Assembly (NCBI RefSeq): GCF_902167145.1
Contig: NC_050097.1
Span: 143,865,982-143,929,981, forward strand
Reading direction: 5' to 3'
Origin: Zea mays
Lineage: Eukaryota; Streptophyta; Magnoliopsida; Poales; Poaceae
DNA length: 64,000 bases
The position numbers and the translations under genes were made by a program. The notes beneath the pieces are model-generated. The model searched no databases. It worked only from the letters and a program-made list of their open reading frames with translations, and had not been told where the DNA came from. Positions 24,150 to 35,682 of this stretch are shown in pieces (the stretch's first letter is position 1; every line of letters starts with the position of its first letter).

Positions 24150-25407
24150 TGAAAGAGAAATGTGCCCTTGGGCTATTTATATATTGTTTTGGTGATTATA
24201 TGCACAACACACTAGGTGAGAACTAACAAATGTTAAGCAAAGGTATATCTAGATGGATCAAGAATAAAGGTAAGTTCTATACACTTAGGCAATTGGTTTA
24301 TGTGCTAAACATGCTTGTCTAAGTGATAGGAACTCAATGAAGTTAAATGGAGAAAGAATGGAGGGGAAATCACTTAGTGTGCTATTGGATAGTGCACAAG
24401 ACAATGAATAGTAACTGTACGGTGCATAGGACAGTGGATAGTAACATGTCCGGCGCACAAGACAGTGAATAGTAACATGTTCGGTGCACAGGTCAGTGAA
24501 TAGTAACATGGCCGGTACATAGGATAGTGAATAGTCATGTCCGGTGCACAGGCCAGTGAATAGTAACCTGTCCGGTGCACCAACGGCTAGCTCTTCCAGA
24601 GAAGGAAACTGTCAATCAGATATGTTACTGTGCACTGTCCGGTGCGCCACCGGACAGTCCGGTGCACCTGCAGACAAGGAAGGCTGGGAGCTTCCAAATG
24701 AAGCTCCAGCGGCTCCTAGGCCTCTTAGGGCTATAAAAGGGACCCCTAAGCGCATGGAGCAGGATACTAAGCCTCCATTGAACATCCTAAGACGCCTAGA
24801 CTCCGCAAGCACGCATCCGGATCATTGTGTTTGAGATTTGAGCACTTGTTGAGTTGTGAACTTGCTGCGCTGTGTTTGTGTGCTCGTTTCTTGACTTGTG
24901 TGTGTGTCACTGTTGTAACTCTAGCTCTTGCGTGTGTTTCTATTCCCTCCCTTACTCTTGTGGTTTCCATTGTGATCAATATTGTAAGGGTGAGAGGCTC
25001 CAACTTGTGGAGATTCCTCACAAAGGGAACATCTGCTATAAGGAAGAAAATCGTGGTATTCAAGTGGATCATTAGATCGCTTGAAAGGGGTTGAGTGCAA
25101 CCCTCGTCCATTGGGACGCCACAATGTGGAAGTAGGCAAGTGTTCTACTTGGTCGAACCATGGGATAAAAATCGTCGTGTCACCTGTTGTTATTCGTGTG
25201 CAATTCTCTATGCTTCTACTCACTTGATAATTGCTCTAAGTTTAAATACTCACCTTGTGAAGAGCAATTAAGTGAAGAAGTCATCTCTTTCTCTCTAGAC
25301 ATAACACCTTGGTTTTGATTCCACTAACATTTCATAAACCAAGTTTTGTGCCATTTAGTGTTGATTTTTACAGGATCACCTATTCACCCCCCCTCTAGGT
25401 GCTCTCA
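24150..25407 (+). repeat. 5' LTR of plus-strand SIRE-type Copia
   Basis: Begins TGAAAGAGAAATGTG and ends GGTGCTCTCA, followed two bases later by a primer binding site. A TATA box GGCTATAAAAGGG lies at about 24729. Upstream is a 31-bp tandem array. LTR ends starting TGAAAG and the nearby gag identify the SIRE/Maximus type of Ty1/Copia. The left flank is CCAAG; the right partner of the duplication is not in view. Confidence 0.85.
24392..24574. repeat. tandem array, six units of about 31 bp, in Copia LTR U3
   Basis: Each unit is a variant of GTGCACAGGACAGTGAATAG followed by TAACATGTCCG. The array sits about 150-340 bp upstream of the LTR TATA box, so it lies in the promoter-enhancer part of the LTR. 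Further CCGG-containing palindromes follow at 24640-24665. Confidence 0.85.
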
Positions 25408-25409
25408 AT

Positions 25410-25422
25410 TGATATCAGAGCC
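25410..25422 (+). other. Copia primer binding site
   Basis: TGATATCAGAGCC lies two bases past the LTR, one mismatch from the TGGTATCAGAGCC expected for initiator Met-tRNA priming. Confidence 0.75.
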
Positions 25423-25456
25423 GTACTCTTCATTAAGGGACTAACCACCCGAAGAG

Positions 25457-26692
25457 ATGGATCCTAAAGGTAAGGGGATGGTGATCAACGACAAGGAGAA
25501 GGAGACCCTCTATGTCGATGAGCCAAAAGGCGACAAGCCCACTGACTCAGGCTCAAGTCACAAGAAGAGGGATGGGAAGAAGAAGAAGAAGAGGCGCATA
25601 AAGAAGATCATCTACTACGACAGCGACGCCTCCTCCTCTTCACTAAGGGACGACGACGACGAAGACTCTTCATCGAAAAAGAAAACGGTTAATCAAAACT
25701 ATTCCTTTGATTATTCTCGCATCCCTTATAATTCAAATGCCCATTTATTATCTATTCCACTTGGAAAACCCCCACACATTGATGGAGAGGACTGTTCATT
25801 TTGGAGTCATAAAATGCGCAGTCACTTATTTTCCCTCCATCCTAGTATTTGGAAAATTGTTGAAAATGGAATGCATTTTGATAGCACTGACAATCATGTA
25901 TTTATTAATGAGCAAATACATAAAAATGCATAAGCTACTACTGTTTTGCTAGCATCTCTATGCAGTGATGAATACAACAAAGTGAGCAGCTTGGACAATG
26001 CCAAACAAATATGGGATACCCTCAAGATCTCTCACGAGGGTAATGACGCCACCATGATTACCAAGATGGAACTAGTGGAAGGCGAGCTAGGGAGGTTCGC
26101 CATGATAAGGGGAGAGGAGCCAACTCAAACTTACAACAGGCTCAAGACCCTGGTCAACAAGATTCAAAGCTATGGGAGTACAAGATGGACGGATCATGAT
26201 GTCGTTCGACTCATGCTAAGGTCATTTACCATTATTGATCCTCATCTTGTAAATCTTATTCGTGAGAACCCCAGGTACACCAAGATGACGCCCGAGGAAA
26301 TTCTCGGAAAATTCATGAGCAGGCGCATGATGGTGAAGGAAGCAAGGTGTGTAGACGATACTGCAAACGAACTGCTTCCTCTCTACGAGCCACAGTCTGT
26401 TGCTATAAAAGCAACAAGTAGCAAGAAGGCGCTAACTAGCAAGGTAGCACAAGTAGAGGTTGTCGGGCTCAACGAGGATGAAATGGCGCTTATAATCAAG
26501 CGCTCCAAGACTGCTTTAAAGGGACACAAGGAATATCCCAACAAGAGCAAGTCCAAGGGAACGCGCTCACGTTTCAAGTGCAGTAAGTCTGGTCATTTTA
26601 TAGCACAATGTCCCGATAATGACAATGACCAGGCACAAGAAAAGAAAGGGAAGAAGGAAAGGAAGAAGAACTACAGGAAGGCAAAGCACGAG
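25457..26692 (+). pseudogene. gag: SIRE-type Copia gag, plus strand, interrupted
   Basis: The frame starts at ATG 25457 with a Lys-rich, acidic N-terminus. It then shows SIPLGKPPHIDGEDCSFW (DUF4219/gag-pre region) and the UBN2-type gag core (KQIWDTLKISHEG, EGELGRFAMIRGEE, YNRLKTLVN). A TAA at 25931-25933 replaces an expected Gln codon. The zinc knuckle reads RFKCSKSGHFIAQC, so the first Cys of the CCHC set is an Arg (TGC/TGT to CGT). The frame then runs straight into a minus-strand LTR at 26693. No pol of this element is visible in the window. It is non-functional. Confidence 0.85.
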
Positions 26693-27874
26693 TGAAAGTC
26701 GCCTAGAGGGGGCTGAATAGGCGTAATCTGAAATTTATAACTTTAAACACACACTACAAGCCGGGGTTAGTGTTAGAACTAAAATCAAGTCCGGGAGAGA
26801 GGGGAAAACAAATCAAATGGAAATCAAGCGAATGAACACGATGATTTTTTTACTGAGGTTCGGTTCCAAAGAACATAGTCCCCGTTGAGGAGGTCACAAA
26901 GACCGGGTCTATTCCAACCCTTTCCCTCTCTCAAACGATCACTTAGACCGAGTGAGCCTTTCCCTTAATCAATCGGGTAGCTAAGACCCCGCAAGGACCA
27001 CCACACTCTTAGGTGTCTCTTGCTTTGATTACAAGTCACTTGAGAACAAGAGTGAGAAATAAGAAAGGCAATTCAAGAGGCAAGAGCTCAAAAGAACACA
27101 AAATCACTCTCTCACAAGCCACTAAGTATTTGCGATGAATTTGGGACTTGGAGAGGCTTTGATCTTTTGAATTGTATCTAGGAGTGAATGCTAGAGCTCT
27201 TGTATTGAATGTGATGTTCAGAAATCTTGGATGCTTGGAGTTGTGGTGGTAGGGGGTATTTATAGCCCTCAACCACCAAAGTAGCCATTGGGGAGGCTGC
27301 TGGCGATGGGCGCACCGGACAGTCCGGTGCGCCACCGGACATGCGCTGTAGGCTGTCTGGTGCGCCGCCACGTCACCCAACCATTAGGGTTCGGAGCGAA
27401 GTCGATTGTTGGAGCTTTGTCTCCTTGCGGCACCGGACAGTCCGGTGCCACACCTCTGACTTCACGACTCTGACTTCTACCGCTGCACTGTTCACTTCGT
27501 CAGTATTTTGCAGTCGACTGTTGCGCGCAGATAACCGTTGCCCGCTGGCTCATCGGACAGTCCGGTGGCACACCGGACAGTCCGATGAATTATAGCGGAG
27601 CACGCCTCCGAAAACCCGATAGTGGCTGCTTGGATTCTGTACGGTCCTGGTGCACCGGACACAATCCGGTGGCGCACCGGACAGTTCGGTGTGCCAGACC
27701 ACAACACACTTGGTTCCTTTTGCTCCTTTGAATTGGATCCCTAACTTGAATATTTATTGGTTTGTGTTGAACCTTTATGCACCTGTAATACATGAGTACT
27801 TGGCAAACTAGTTAGTCCATGTGTTTGCGTTGGTCATTCAATCACCAAAATTAATTGTGGGAAAAGGTTAACTC
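26693..27874 (-). repeat. minus-strand Copia LTR (3' LTR of array), edge lost
   Basis: Begins (plus coordinates) TGAAAGTCGCCTAGAGG, matching the LTR at 34890 (TGAAAGTTGCCTAGAGG), and tracks it through the CACTTAGACCGAGTGAGCC and GACCACCACAC blocks to GGAAAAGGTTAACTCTATT. The last nine or so bases expected (TCCCTTTCA) are missing where a LINE begins. CACCGGACAGTCCGGTG palindromes recur at about 27308-27690. Confidence 0.8.
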
Positions 27875-27880
27875 TATTAG

Positions 27881-28390
27881 TCTCTAGGTGGTATTCAGGA
27901 AGTGACAGGAATTGTGCATGATCTCCGTCGCAGTAAGCGTCGCGCCGACTCGGTGAGCGAACACTCGCTTGATCGGGCGGAAAAACTTAAGGCGGGAAAC
28001 AATCTGGACGATCTGCCTTCTAAAGGTAACAATGATACTTTTGTTGATTTCCGAGATAATATTATTTCTGAGTCCCTTAAATCCATTGGTATTCTGGCGG
28101 GTAGCAATCCCGGTTCAGTTTCAATGTCTATTAGTATGCTAAAACAATTAGAGACTAATAGAGGTAAAGATCAACGAAAAAGTAATTACAAAAACGCTTT
28201 AGCTGATCTGTTGGAAAAGGAAGTAGAAGAGGAGGAAGAGTTAGATAGCTTCATTTTAAATAACTTGTGCGGGGATAGTATGCAAGCTGTGATGGATGGT
28301 AATGATGAGCTGATTATTTCAGCACGTACAAAACCACCTAGTCACGGCCCACAGCTTTCAAAGAGGAGGTCGGGTTCGAACATTTATTAA
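27881..28390 (+). pseudogene. LINE ORF1, C-terminal remnant
   Basis: An open frame of about 170 codons begins without an ATG just after a TAG at 27878, indicating 5' truncation. It is rich in Arg/Lys at the start (LRRSKRRADS) and ends with an acidic KEVEEEEELD stretch. This is the linker and tail usual in plant L1 ORF1 proteins, which bind LINE RNA. The zinc-knuckle part is absent. Its TAA ends 10 nt before the ORF2 ATG. Confidence 0.7.
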
Positions 28391-28400
28391 TTGTTTCCCA

Positions 28401-31400
28401 ATGAAAGGAATCTTTTGGAATAGTAATGGGTTTAAAGATGTTAAGAAACACAGATTTGTTACGGATCTTACCAAGGAGCATAATCTTTGTTTCATTGCGA
28501 TTTCTGAAACAGGACGCAAAACCTTTTCAGATCATCTACTAAGGAATTTGTGTGCTGGGAAGAATTTCCTTTGGCACTGCAAAGAACCTCATGGTAGATC
28601 TGGGGGGATGCTTCTAGGAGTTGATCTTGATGTGTTTGATATAGGTGCCATTGAGGAAGGTGATTTCTTTATAAAGTTTAAATTACTTAATAAGGAGGAT
28701 GGTTTCAAGTGGGCTCTGGTTTTTGTATATGGACCTGCTCAGGATTGCCTCAAACAAAGCTTCCTATCAGAGGTAGTTCGTTTGAGTAATACGGAGACAT
28801 CACCTATTCTCATTGGGGGAGACTTTAATATTCTAAGATCTCCATCTGAGAAAAATAATGATAGATTTGACCATCGATGGCCATTTTTATTCAACGTCGT
28901 AATTGATGTTCTTGATCTGAGAGAGATGGACATGTCTAGGCGAAGGTTCACTTGGGCTAACTCTAGGGATAACCCGACTTATGAGAAATTGGATCGGATC
29001 CTTGTAGCCACAGAGTGGGAGGAAAAATATCCTAGAGCCGCAGTGCTTGCCCTTTCTAGAAATATCTCTGACCATACCCCTTTGCTTCTTAGTACGGGAA
29101 TAAGATCTGTTCAAACAATACCTCCTTTCAAGTTTGAATTAGGATGGTTCTTTCGGGATGGATTTGTGGATATGGTTAAAGATATATGGATTAACGAGGC
29201 AGGGGGATCGAATCCATTGGAGAAATGGCAAGCCAAGATTAGGAAAGTGCGTCAGTACTTAAGGGGATGGGCGCAGCATACCTCTGGTATTTTAAAAAAG
29301 GAAAAGAAGGAGATTATTTCCAAGCTTGATGAAATTGATAAGCGAGCTGAATCGGTTCCATTGAGTACATCAGAGTTAGATCTTCGCAATTTCCTTCAGA
29401 GTAGGCTAGCTCAGCTTCTCCGTGAAGAGGAAATAAAGTGGTACCAAAGGGCGAAGGTCAAGGAGCTCCTTGAGGGTGACAGTAACACCAAATATTTTCA
29501 CATGGTCGCCAATGGGAAGCATAGAAAGAATCGTATCTTCCAAATGCATAATGGTGATCGCATGTTATATGAGGATAGGGAGTTAAAAAGTCATATAACT
29601 AGGTATTATAAAGATCTATTTGGCCCACCAGAAAGGTCGTCTTTTACTCTGGATGAGGATCTTAGAGATGATATAATACAAGTCACCCAGGCCGAGAATG
29701 AAGAGCTCATTAAGACTTTTTCAGAGGAAGAAGTCAAGGCGGCGGTGTTTAGTATGGAACATAACAAGGCACCTGGGCCTGATGGATTCCCAGTGGAATT
29801 TTATCAAGTCTGTTGGGATGTTATAAAAATGATCTTATGGCTTTGTTCCATCTGTTCCATGTTGGGAACCTTCCCTTGTACAGTCTTAACTTTGGGACTA
29901 TAGTCTTGCTTCCTAAGAGTAATGGGGTGATTACTGTTCAACAATATCGACCGATATGTCTCCTAAATGTTAGCTTCAAAATTTTCACAAAAGTGGCGAC
30001 TAAGAGGATCTCGGTGGTTGCGCAAAATGTAATCAGTCCATTGCAGACGGCTTTTCTTCCTGGAAGAAATATCATGGAGGGTGTGGTGGTCCTGCATGAA
30101 ACCTTACATGAGCTTCACACCAAGGAAAGAGATGGGGTCATTTTCAAAATTGACTTTGAGAAAGCGTACGATAAGGTGAAGTGGAGCTTTGTCCAGCAAG
30201 TCCTTCGTATGAAAGGATTCTCAGATACGTGGTGTAGTTGGATTAAGACTTTTATGGAAGGGGGTCATGTGGCGGTTAAAGTTAATGATCAGATGGGTCC
30301 GTTTTTTCAGACTCAAAGAGGGGTTAGACAGGGTGACCCGTTGTCACCTATAATCTTTAATTTGGTAGCAGATATGCTTGCCACTTTGATTAAGAGAGCA
30401 AAGGTGAACGGGCAAGTAGTGGGTTTGGTACCACACTTGGTAGATGGAGGCCTTTCCATTCTACAATACGCAGATGATACAATCTTGTTTATGGAGCACA
30501 ACTTGGACAAGGCAACGAATATGAAACTCATATTATGTGCCTTTGAGCAGCTGTCTGGTCTGAAAATAAATTTCCACAAGAGTGAGGTCTTCTGCTATGG
30601 GAAGGCCAAAGAGGAGGAAGGGAGGTACACAAGATTGTTTAGCTGTAAAAGTGGAGGCATGCCTTTCAGATATCTTGGAATCCCTATGCACCATCGCAGG
30701 TTGGCTAATGGTGATTGGAAAACAGTGGAAACCAAATTTGAGAGAAAGCTAAGTAGTTGGAAAGGAAAGCTTATGTCCGTGGGAGGGCGGTTAGTGTTAA
30801 TTAATTCTGTTCTAACCAGTCTTGCGATTTTTATGATGTCTTTCTTTGAAGTACCAAAAGGGGTGCTAGAGAAAATAGATTATTTCAGATCACGTTTTTT
30901 TTGGCAAGGTGATGGCCATAAGAAAAAATATAGGTTGGCAAGATGGGATGTACTTTGCCAACCTAAAGAGTTAGGCGGGTTAGGCATTTTGAATTTAGAG
31001 ATTCAAAATAAATGCCTCTTAAGTAAATGGTTGTATAAACTTCTCAATGAAGAAGGAATGTGGCAATCGTTGCTGAGACGGAAATATTTGGCCAATCGAA
31101 CTCTATCCCAAGCACATCGTCGGGCTTCGGATTCTCACTTTTGGAGTGGCCTTATGAAGATTAAGGATCTATTCATGAGTAAAGGTACCTTTCAGGTAAA
31201 AGATGGGTCCCAAACGCGTTTCTGGGAGGACAATTGGCTTGGGTTGGGAGCGCTAAAATTTCGATTTCCTCTTTTGTATAATCTTGCAAGGAGGAAGAAT
31301 TCAACTGTTGCCTTTGTCTTCTCCACAGTACCCTTAAACATATCATTCCGTAGGGGATTGGTGCACCAGTTGAGGGCTCAATGGTTTCAACTAGTGACGT

Positions 31401-32071
31401 TGGTGGCGTATACCAATTTGACTACTAACAGGGATTCATTCAGATGGGACCTCACTGCCAATGGGTTGTTCTCTGTTCAGTCCCTGTATCAGGCAATTCT
31501 TAACAATGGGGCGGTTAGGGATAACAAGGACCTTTGGAAGCTTAAGATACCTCTAAAAATAAAAGTTTTTATGTGGTACCTCAAAAGAGGTGTAACTTTA
31601 ACAAAGGATAACTTGGCCAGGAGGAATTGGCCTGGTAATCAGACCTGTTGCTTTTGTAGCAGACTGGAGACAATAAATCACCTGTTTTTCAGGTGTACTT
31701 ATGCGTCTTTCATCTGGCGTTTGGTTCAGATAAGCACAGGGTTGAGACCACCTCGGGATGCAAACGATTTGTTTGGGGACTGGGCAAGGGTGCTATCAGT
31801 CAAATCACGTCGTTTACTACTAACTGCAGCATCTGCAATTTGCTGGGCTATTTGGTTAAGCAGGAATGATGTGACTTTCAATAAATCTTCTCCTAAATCT
31901 TGTCTGCAGGTAACCTTCAGGGCAACATATTGGTGTCGCTTCTGGGCACAGCTACAGCTTAAGATGGAGGACCAAGAGTTAATAAAATCTTCATGTCGCA
32001 AGATGGAGATGGTGCTACTAAAGTTTTTTCGCAATTTCGGATGGGGAGCTGCTTGGCGATTAACGTTGTAG
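28401..32071 (+). pseudogene. LINE ORF2: endonuclease, reverse transcriptase, zf-RVT
   Basis: Starts at ATG 28401. The N-terminal AP-endonuclease shows FWNSNGFKD, ISETG, LIGGDFNILR and SDHTPLLL. The RT follows with KAPGPDGFPVEF, RPICLLNVSFKIFTKV, FKIDFEKAYDKVKW, RGVRQGDPLSPIIFNL and the catalytic YADDTILF (about 30465-30490). The C-terminus has the LGIPMHHR linker and the zf-RVT domain (LKIPLKIKVFMW...CCFCSRLETINHLFF, about 31530-31695). A one-base loss in the A-run at 29824-29828 shifts frame just after the KAPGPDGF motif; all else is open to 32071. The total is about 1220 codons, near the usual length. It is inactive as it stands unless the A-run is a sequencing error. Confidence 0.88.
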
Positions 32072-32207
32072 TACCTTTGGTCTTGTCATAGGTGGTCTTG
32101 GGTGCAGTCATGTGTTTTGTCAAGGCAGTAAGTTGCCTTCAGTTGTAAACGTTGGCCGTAGCCTCTCTAGAGGTCAAGGTCGGACTATGTTTCCATTATA
32201 AAAAAAA

Positions 32208-34840
32208 TGTGGTTTGTGCATCCGCTATCAATAATCCTACTTGAGCCCCTGGATGCATAAACCTGCTAAACAGTTTTAGGCCTTGTTCTTAGGTACCCAA
32301 ACAGTCTTGGGTCTTGTGATGTTAGAAACAAGCACCTTGGGTACCCAAACACAAGTCTTTGATCCCTTGTGTTTACCCCCAACAGATTTGGCAACTATTT
32401 TGCCTGATTTGTTAGTGAGCACATAAGAAGCATCAAAAGTCTTAAATGAAATATTAGGTTCATTTGATGCAGTAGGAGTTTTCTTTTTAGGCAATTTAAC
32501 ATGGGTTGATTGCCTAGAGCTAGAAGCCTCATTCTTATACATAAATGCATGGTGAGAAATAGAATGAGATTTCTTAGCATGAATTTTCCTAATTTTGTGC
32601 TCAGGATAATTAGCAAGATATAAAATATAGCCCTCATTATCCTGAACCATGGGAGCCTTGCCCTTAACAAAATTAGACAATCTTTTAGGGACATTAAGTT
32701 TGACATTGCTTCCCTGTTGGAAACCAATGTCATCCTTGATGCCAGTGCGTCTCCTATTATAGAGCATACTTCTAGCAAATTTAAATTTTTCATTTTCAAT
32801 TTCATGCTCATTAATTTTAACAGTTAATTGAGCTATATGATCATTTTGTTGTTTAATTAAAGCAAGGTGATCATTTATAACATCTACATTAATATCTCTA
32901 CATCTAGTACAAATAGAAACATGATCAACAGTAGATGTAGAGGGTTTGCAAACATTTAATTCATCTATCTTAGATTTTAGCATAGCATTTTCATCTCTAA
33001 GACAGGAAATAGACTCATTGCAAACATTCAAATCTTTAGCCTTGAAAATTAAACTATCATTTTCATTTTTAAGGCTAGAAATTGATTCATTCAATTTATC
33101 AATCTTAGCAATTAAATTAGCATTTTCATTTCTAAGATTTGCAATTGAATCATGGCAAATGCTAAGCTCCTTAGTCAAGTTTTCATTTTTCTCTACTTCC
33201 TGAGCATAAGCATTCTTCACCTTAACATGTTTTTTTATTTTCCTTAATAAGGAATTCCTCTTGGATGTCCAAGACTTCATCCTTCTCACGAATGGCTCCT
33301 ATTAATTCATTTAATTTTTCCTTTTGTTGCATGTTAAGGTTGGCAAAAAGGGTAAGCAGGTCATCTTCATCATCACTAGAACTACCCTCATCACTAGATG
33401 TAGTATACTTGGGGGTGGTTGTAGTTTGTACCTTCTTCTTCTTGCCGTCCTTTGCCATGAAGCATTTGTGGCTGACGTTGGGGAAGAGAAGACCTTTGTT
33501 GACGGCAATGTTTGCGGCATCCTCGTTGGAGGAGGAGTTGGTGGAGCTCTCGTTGGAGTCCCATTCCCGACACACGTGGGCACCTCTGCCCTTCCTCTTG
33601 TAGTACTTCTTCTTTTCCTTCTTCCTCCCCTTCTTGTCGTTGTCCCTGTCACTATCACTAGACATAGGGCATTTAGCGATAAAATGACCGGGCTTACCAC
33701 ATTTGTAGCACACCCTCTTGGAGCGGGGTTTGTAGTCCTTCCCCCTTCTTTGCTTGAGGATTTGACGGAAGCTCTTGATGATGAGCGCCATCTCCTCATT
33801 ATCGAGCTTGGAGGCGTCGATGGGGAGCCTACTTGATGTAGACTCTTCTTTCTTCTCTTCTATCGCTTTGAATGCGACGGGTTGCACCTCGGGTGTGGAG
33901 GTGCCGCCTTGCTCCAAGTCGACGATGTGGTTGGAGCCTTTGATCATCAACTCAAAGCTCACAAACTTCCCAATTACCTCCTCGGGAGACATTAGCTTAT
34001 ATCTAGGATCACCACGTATTAATTGAACTTGAGTAGGATTACGAAATACGAGGGATCTAAGAATAACCTTGACCATTTCATGGTCATCCCATTTTGTTCT
34101 CACGAGGTTGTACACTTGATTGACCAAGGTTTTGAGCCGGTTGTACATTGCTTGTGGCTCCTCTCCTTGGTTGAGGACGAATCGACCGAGCTCCCCCTCG
34201 ATCGTTTCCCGCTTGGTGATCTTGGTCACCTCATCTCCTTCGTGCGCGGTCTTTAGGACATCCCAAATATCCTTGGCACTTTTTAGCCCTTGCACCTTAT
34301 TATACTCCTCTCGACATAAAGAGGCGAGGAGTATAGTAGTTGCTTGGGAGTTAAAGTGCCGGATTTGAGCGACCTCGTTCGAGCCGTAGCCCTCATCCCC
34401 TACGGTAGATACCTGCGCTCCAAACTCAACAATGTCCCATTTGCTTGCGTGGAGTGAGGTTAGGTGATGCCTCATTTTATCACTCCACATACAATAATCC
34501 TCACCATCAAAATATGGTGGTTTGCCTAATGAAACGGAAAGTAAAGGAGCGCGTTTAGAAATGCGGAGATAGCGTAGAGGGATCTTACTAAACTTCTTGT
34601 GCTCATGGCGCTTAGAAGTGACGGACGCCGCATCGGAGCCGGAGGTGGAGGGCGACGAAGAGTCGGTCTCGTAGTAGACCACTTTCTTCATCTTCTTCTT
34701 CTTGTCGCCACTCCAATGCGACTTGACGCGGGAGGGGATTCCTCCTTGCCTTTGGCGACGAACTCCCTTGATGGAGCCTTCCCGTGGCTTGTGGCCTTCT
34801 CGCCGGTTTCCATCTCCCTCTTGGCAGATCCTCCTGACAT
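32208..34840 (-). pseudogene. gag: minus-strand SIRE-type Copia gag and protease start
   Basis: ATG at 34840 (MSGGSAKRE). A frameshift around 34700-34730 leads into the frame reading KKVVYYETDSSSP, then SLGKPPYFDGEDYCMW, UBN2 gag core (KDIWDVLKTAHEGDE, EGELGRFVLNQGEE), the CCHC knuckle CYKCGKPGHFIAKC, a Lys-rich patch and an acidic tail. A second frameshift in an A-run near 33226-33240 leads to a long coiled coil (ENANLIAKIDKLNESI repeats, 33220-32780) and ends VWVPKNKA at 32276. Just beyond, another frame reads SSRIIDSGCTNH, the protease active site, which is cut by the LINE at 32208. Multiple frameshifts make it dead. Confidence 0.85.
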
Positions 34841-34875
34841 CACTTCGAGTGGTTAGACTCTAAAGAAAGTATCGG

Positions 34876-34887
34876 GTTCTGATACCA
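34876..34887 (-). other. Copia primer binding site (minus strand)
   Basis: On the minus strand TGGTATCAGAAC lies two bases after the LTR end and before gag, matching a Met-tRNA type priming site. Confidence 0.75.
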
Positions 34888-35324
34888 ATTGAAAGTTGCC
34901 TAGAGGGGGGTGGATAGGCGGAATCTAAAAATTATAAACTTAAGCACACACTACAAGTCGGGGTTAGCGTTAGAATTAAATCCGAGTCCGAATAGAGAGG
35001 GAAAACAAATCAACCAAGAAATAAAGTGGATGAACATGGTGATTTGTTTTACCGAGGTTCGATTCCAAAGAACCTAGTCCCTGTTGAGGTGGTCATAAAG
35101 ATCGGGTCTCTTTCAACCCTTTCCCTCTCTCAAACGATCACTTAGACCGAGTGAGCCTTTTCCTTAATCTCTCGGGTCACTTAGACCCCGCAAGGACCAC
35201 CACACACTTAGGTGTCTCTTGCTTCGATTACAAATCACTTGAGAAAAGAAATGAGAAAGAAAGAAGGCAATCCAAGAGGCAAGGGCTCAAAAGAACACAA
35301 AATCTCTCTCACACAAGTCACTAA

Positions 35325-35537
35325 GGTAGTGTTTGGATGGATGGATGAGGAAGGATGAAGAGGGATGGGGTGGGATCATTTTAACTTGACTCATGTTTGG
35401 TTTGGAGGTTCAGAGTCAGAGCCAAAGAATATTCTTTAAAAATAGTGGATGAGGTCATCCCTCAAAAAAATAAGGGACGAGGTCAACCCGGGGTTGATGT
35501 CGTCCCATCCCTCGTTGACACCGAACCAAACACATTA
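35325..35537. mobile_element. Tourist/Harbinger-like MITE (213 bp)
   Basis: Interrupts the Copia LTR relative to its sister copy at 26693-27874. Ends GGTAGTGTTTGG and CCAAACACATTA form imperfect inverted repeats and are flanked by TAA on both sides (35322-35324 and 35538-35540), the 3-bp duplication typical of PIF/Harbinger MITEs. There is no coding capacity. Confidence 0.8.
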
Positions 35538-35682
35538 TAAGTGTTTGAGATGAATTGGGGACTTGGAGAGGCTTTGATCTTTTGAAATGTGTCTAGGAGT
35601 GAATGCTAAAGCTCTTGTAATGAATGTGATACTCAGAAATCTTGGATACTTGGAGTGGTGGTGGTTGGGGGGTATTTATAGG

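Larger units (their letters stand above)
27875..32207 (+). mobile_element. nearly intact L1-type LINE (5'-truncated in ORF1)
   Basis: Contains the end of ORF1, a complete-length ORF2 with one frameshift, a short 3' UTR and a poly-A tail ending at about 32207. On the right it abuts a Copia protease codon series (DSGCTNH on the minus strand); on the left it abuts the outer edge of a Copia LTR. No clear target-site duplication is seen. It is the best preserved LINE in the window. Confidence 0.88.

Noticed and set aside
24392..24574. Regular short repeats resembling a CRISPR array
   Set aside because: Plant nuclear context, no distinct spacers, and units are contiguous tandem copies within a Copia LTR.
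29813..29903. Programmed frameshift in LINE ORF2
   Set aside because: No slippery heptamer with a downstream structure is evident; a one-base loss in an A-run within the RT is the simpler reading.
33324..33836. 170-codon plus-strand open frame inside Copia gag
   Set aside because: Antisense shadow of the minus-strand gag coding sequence.
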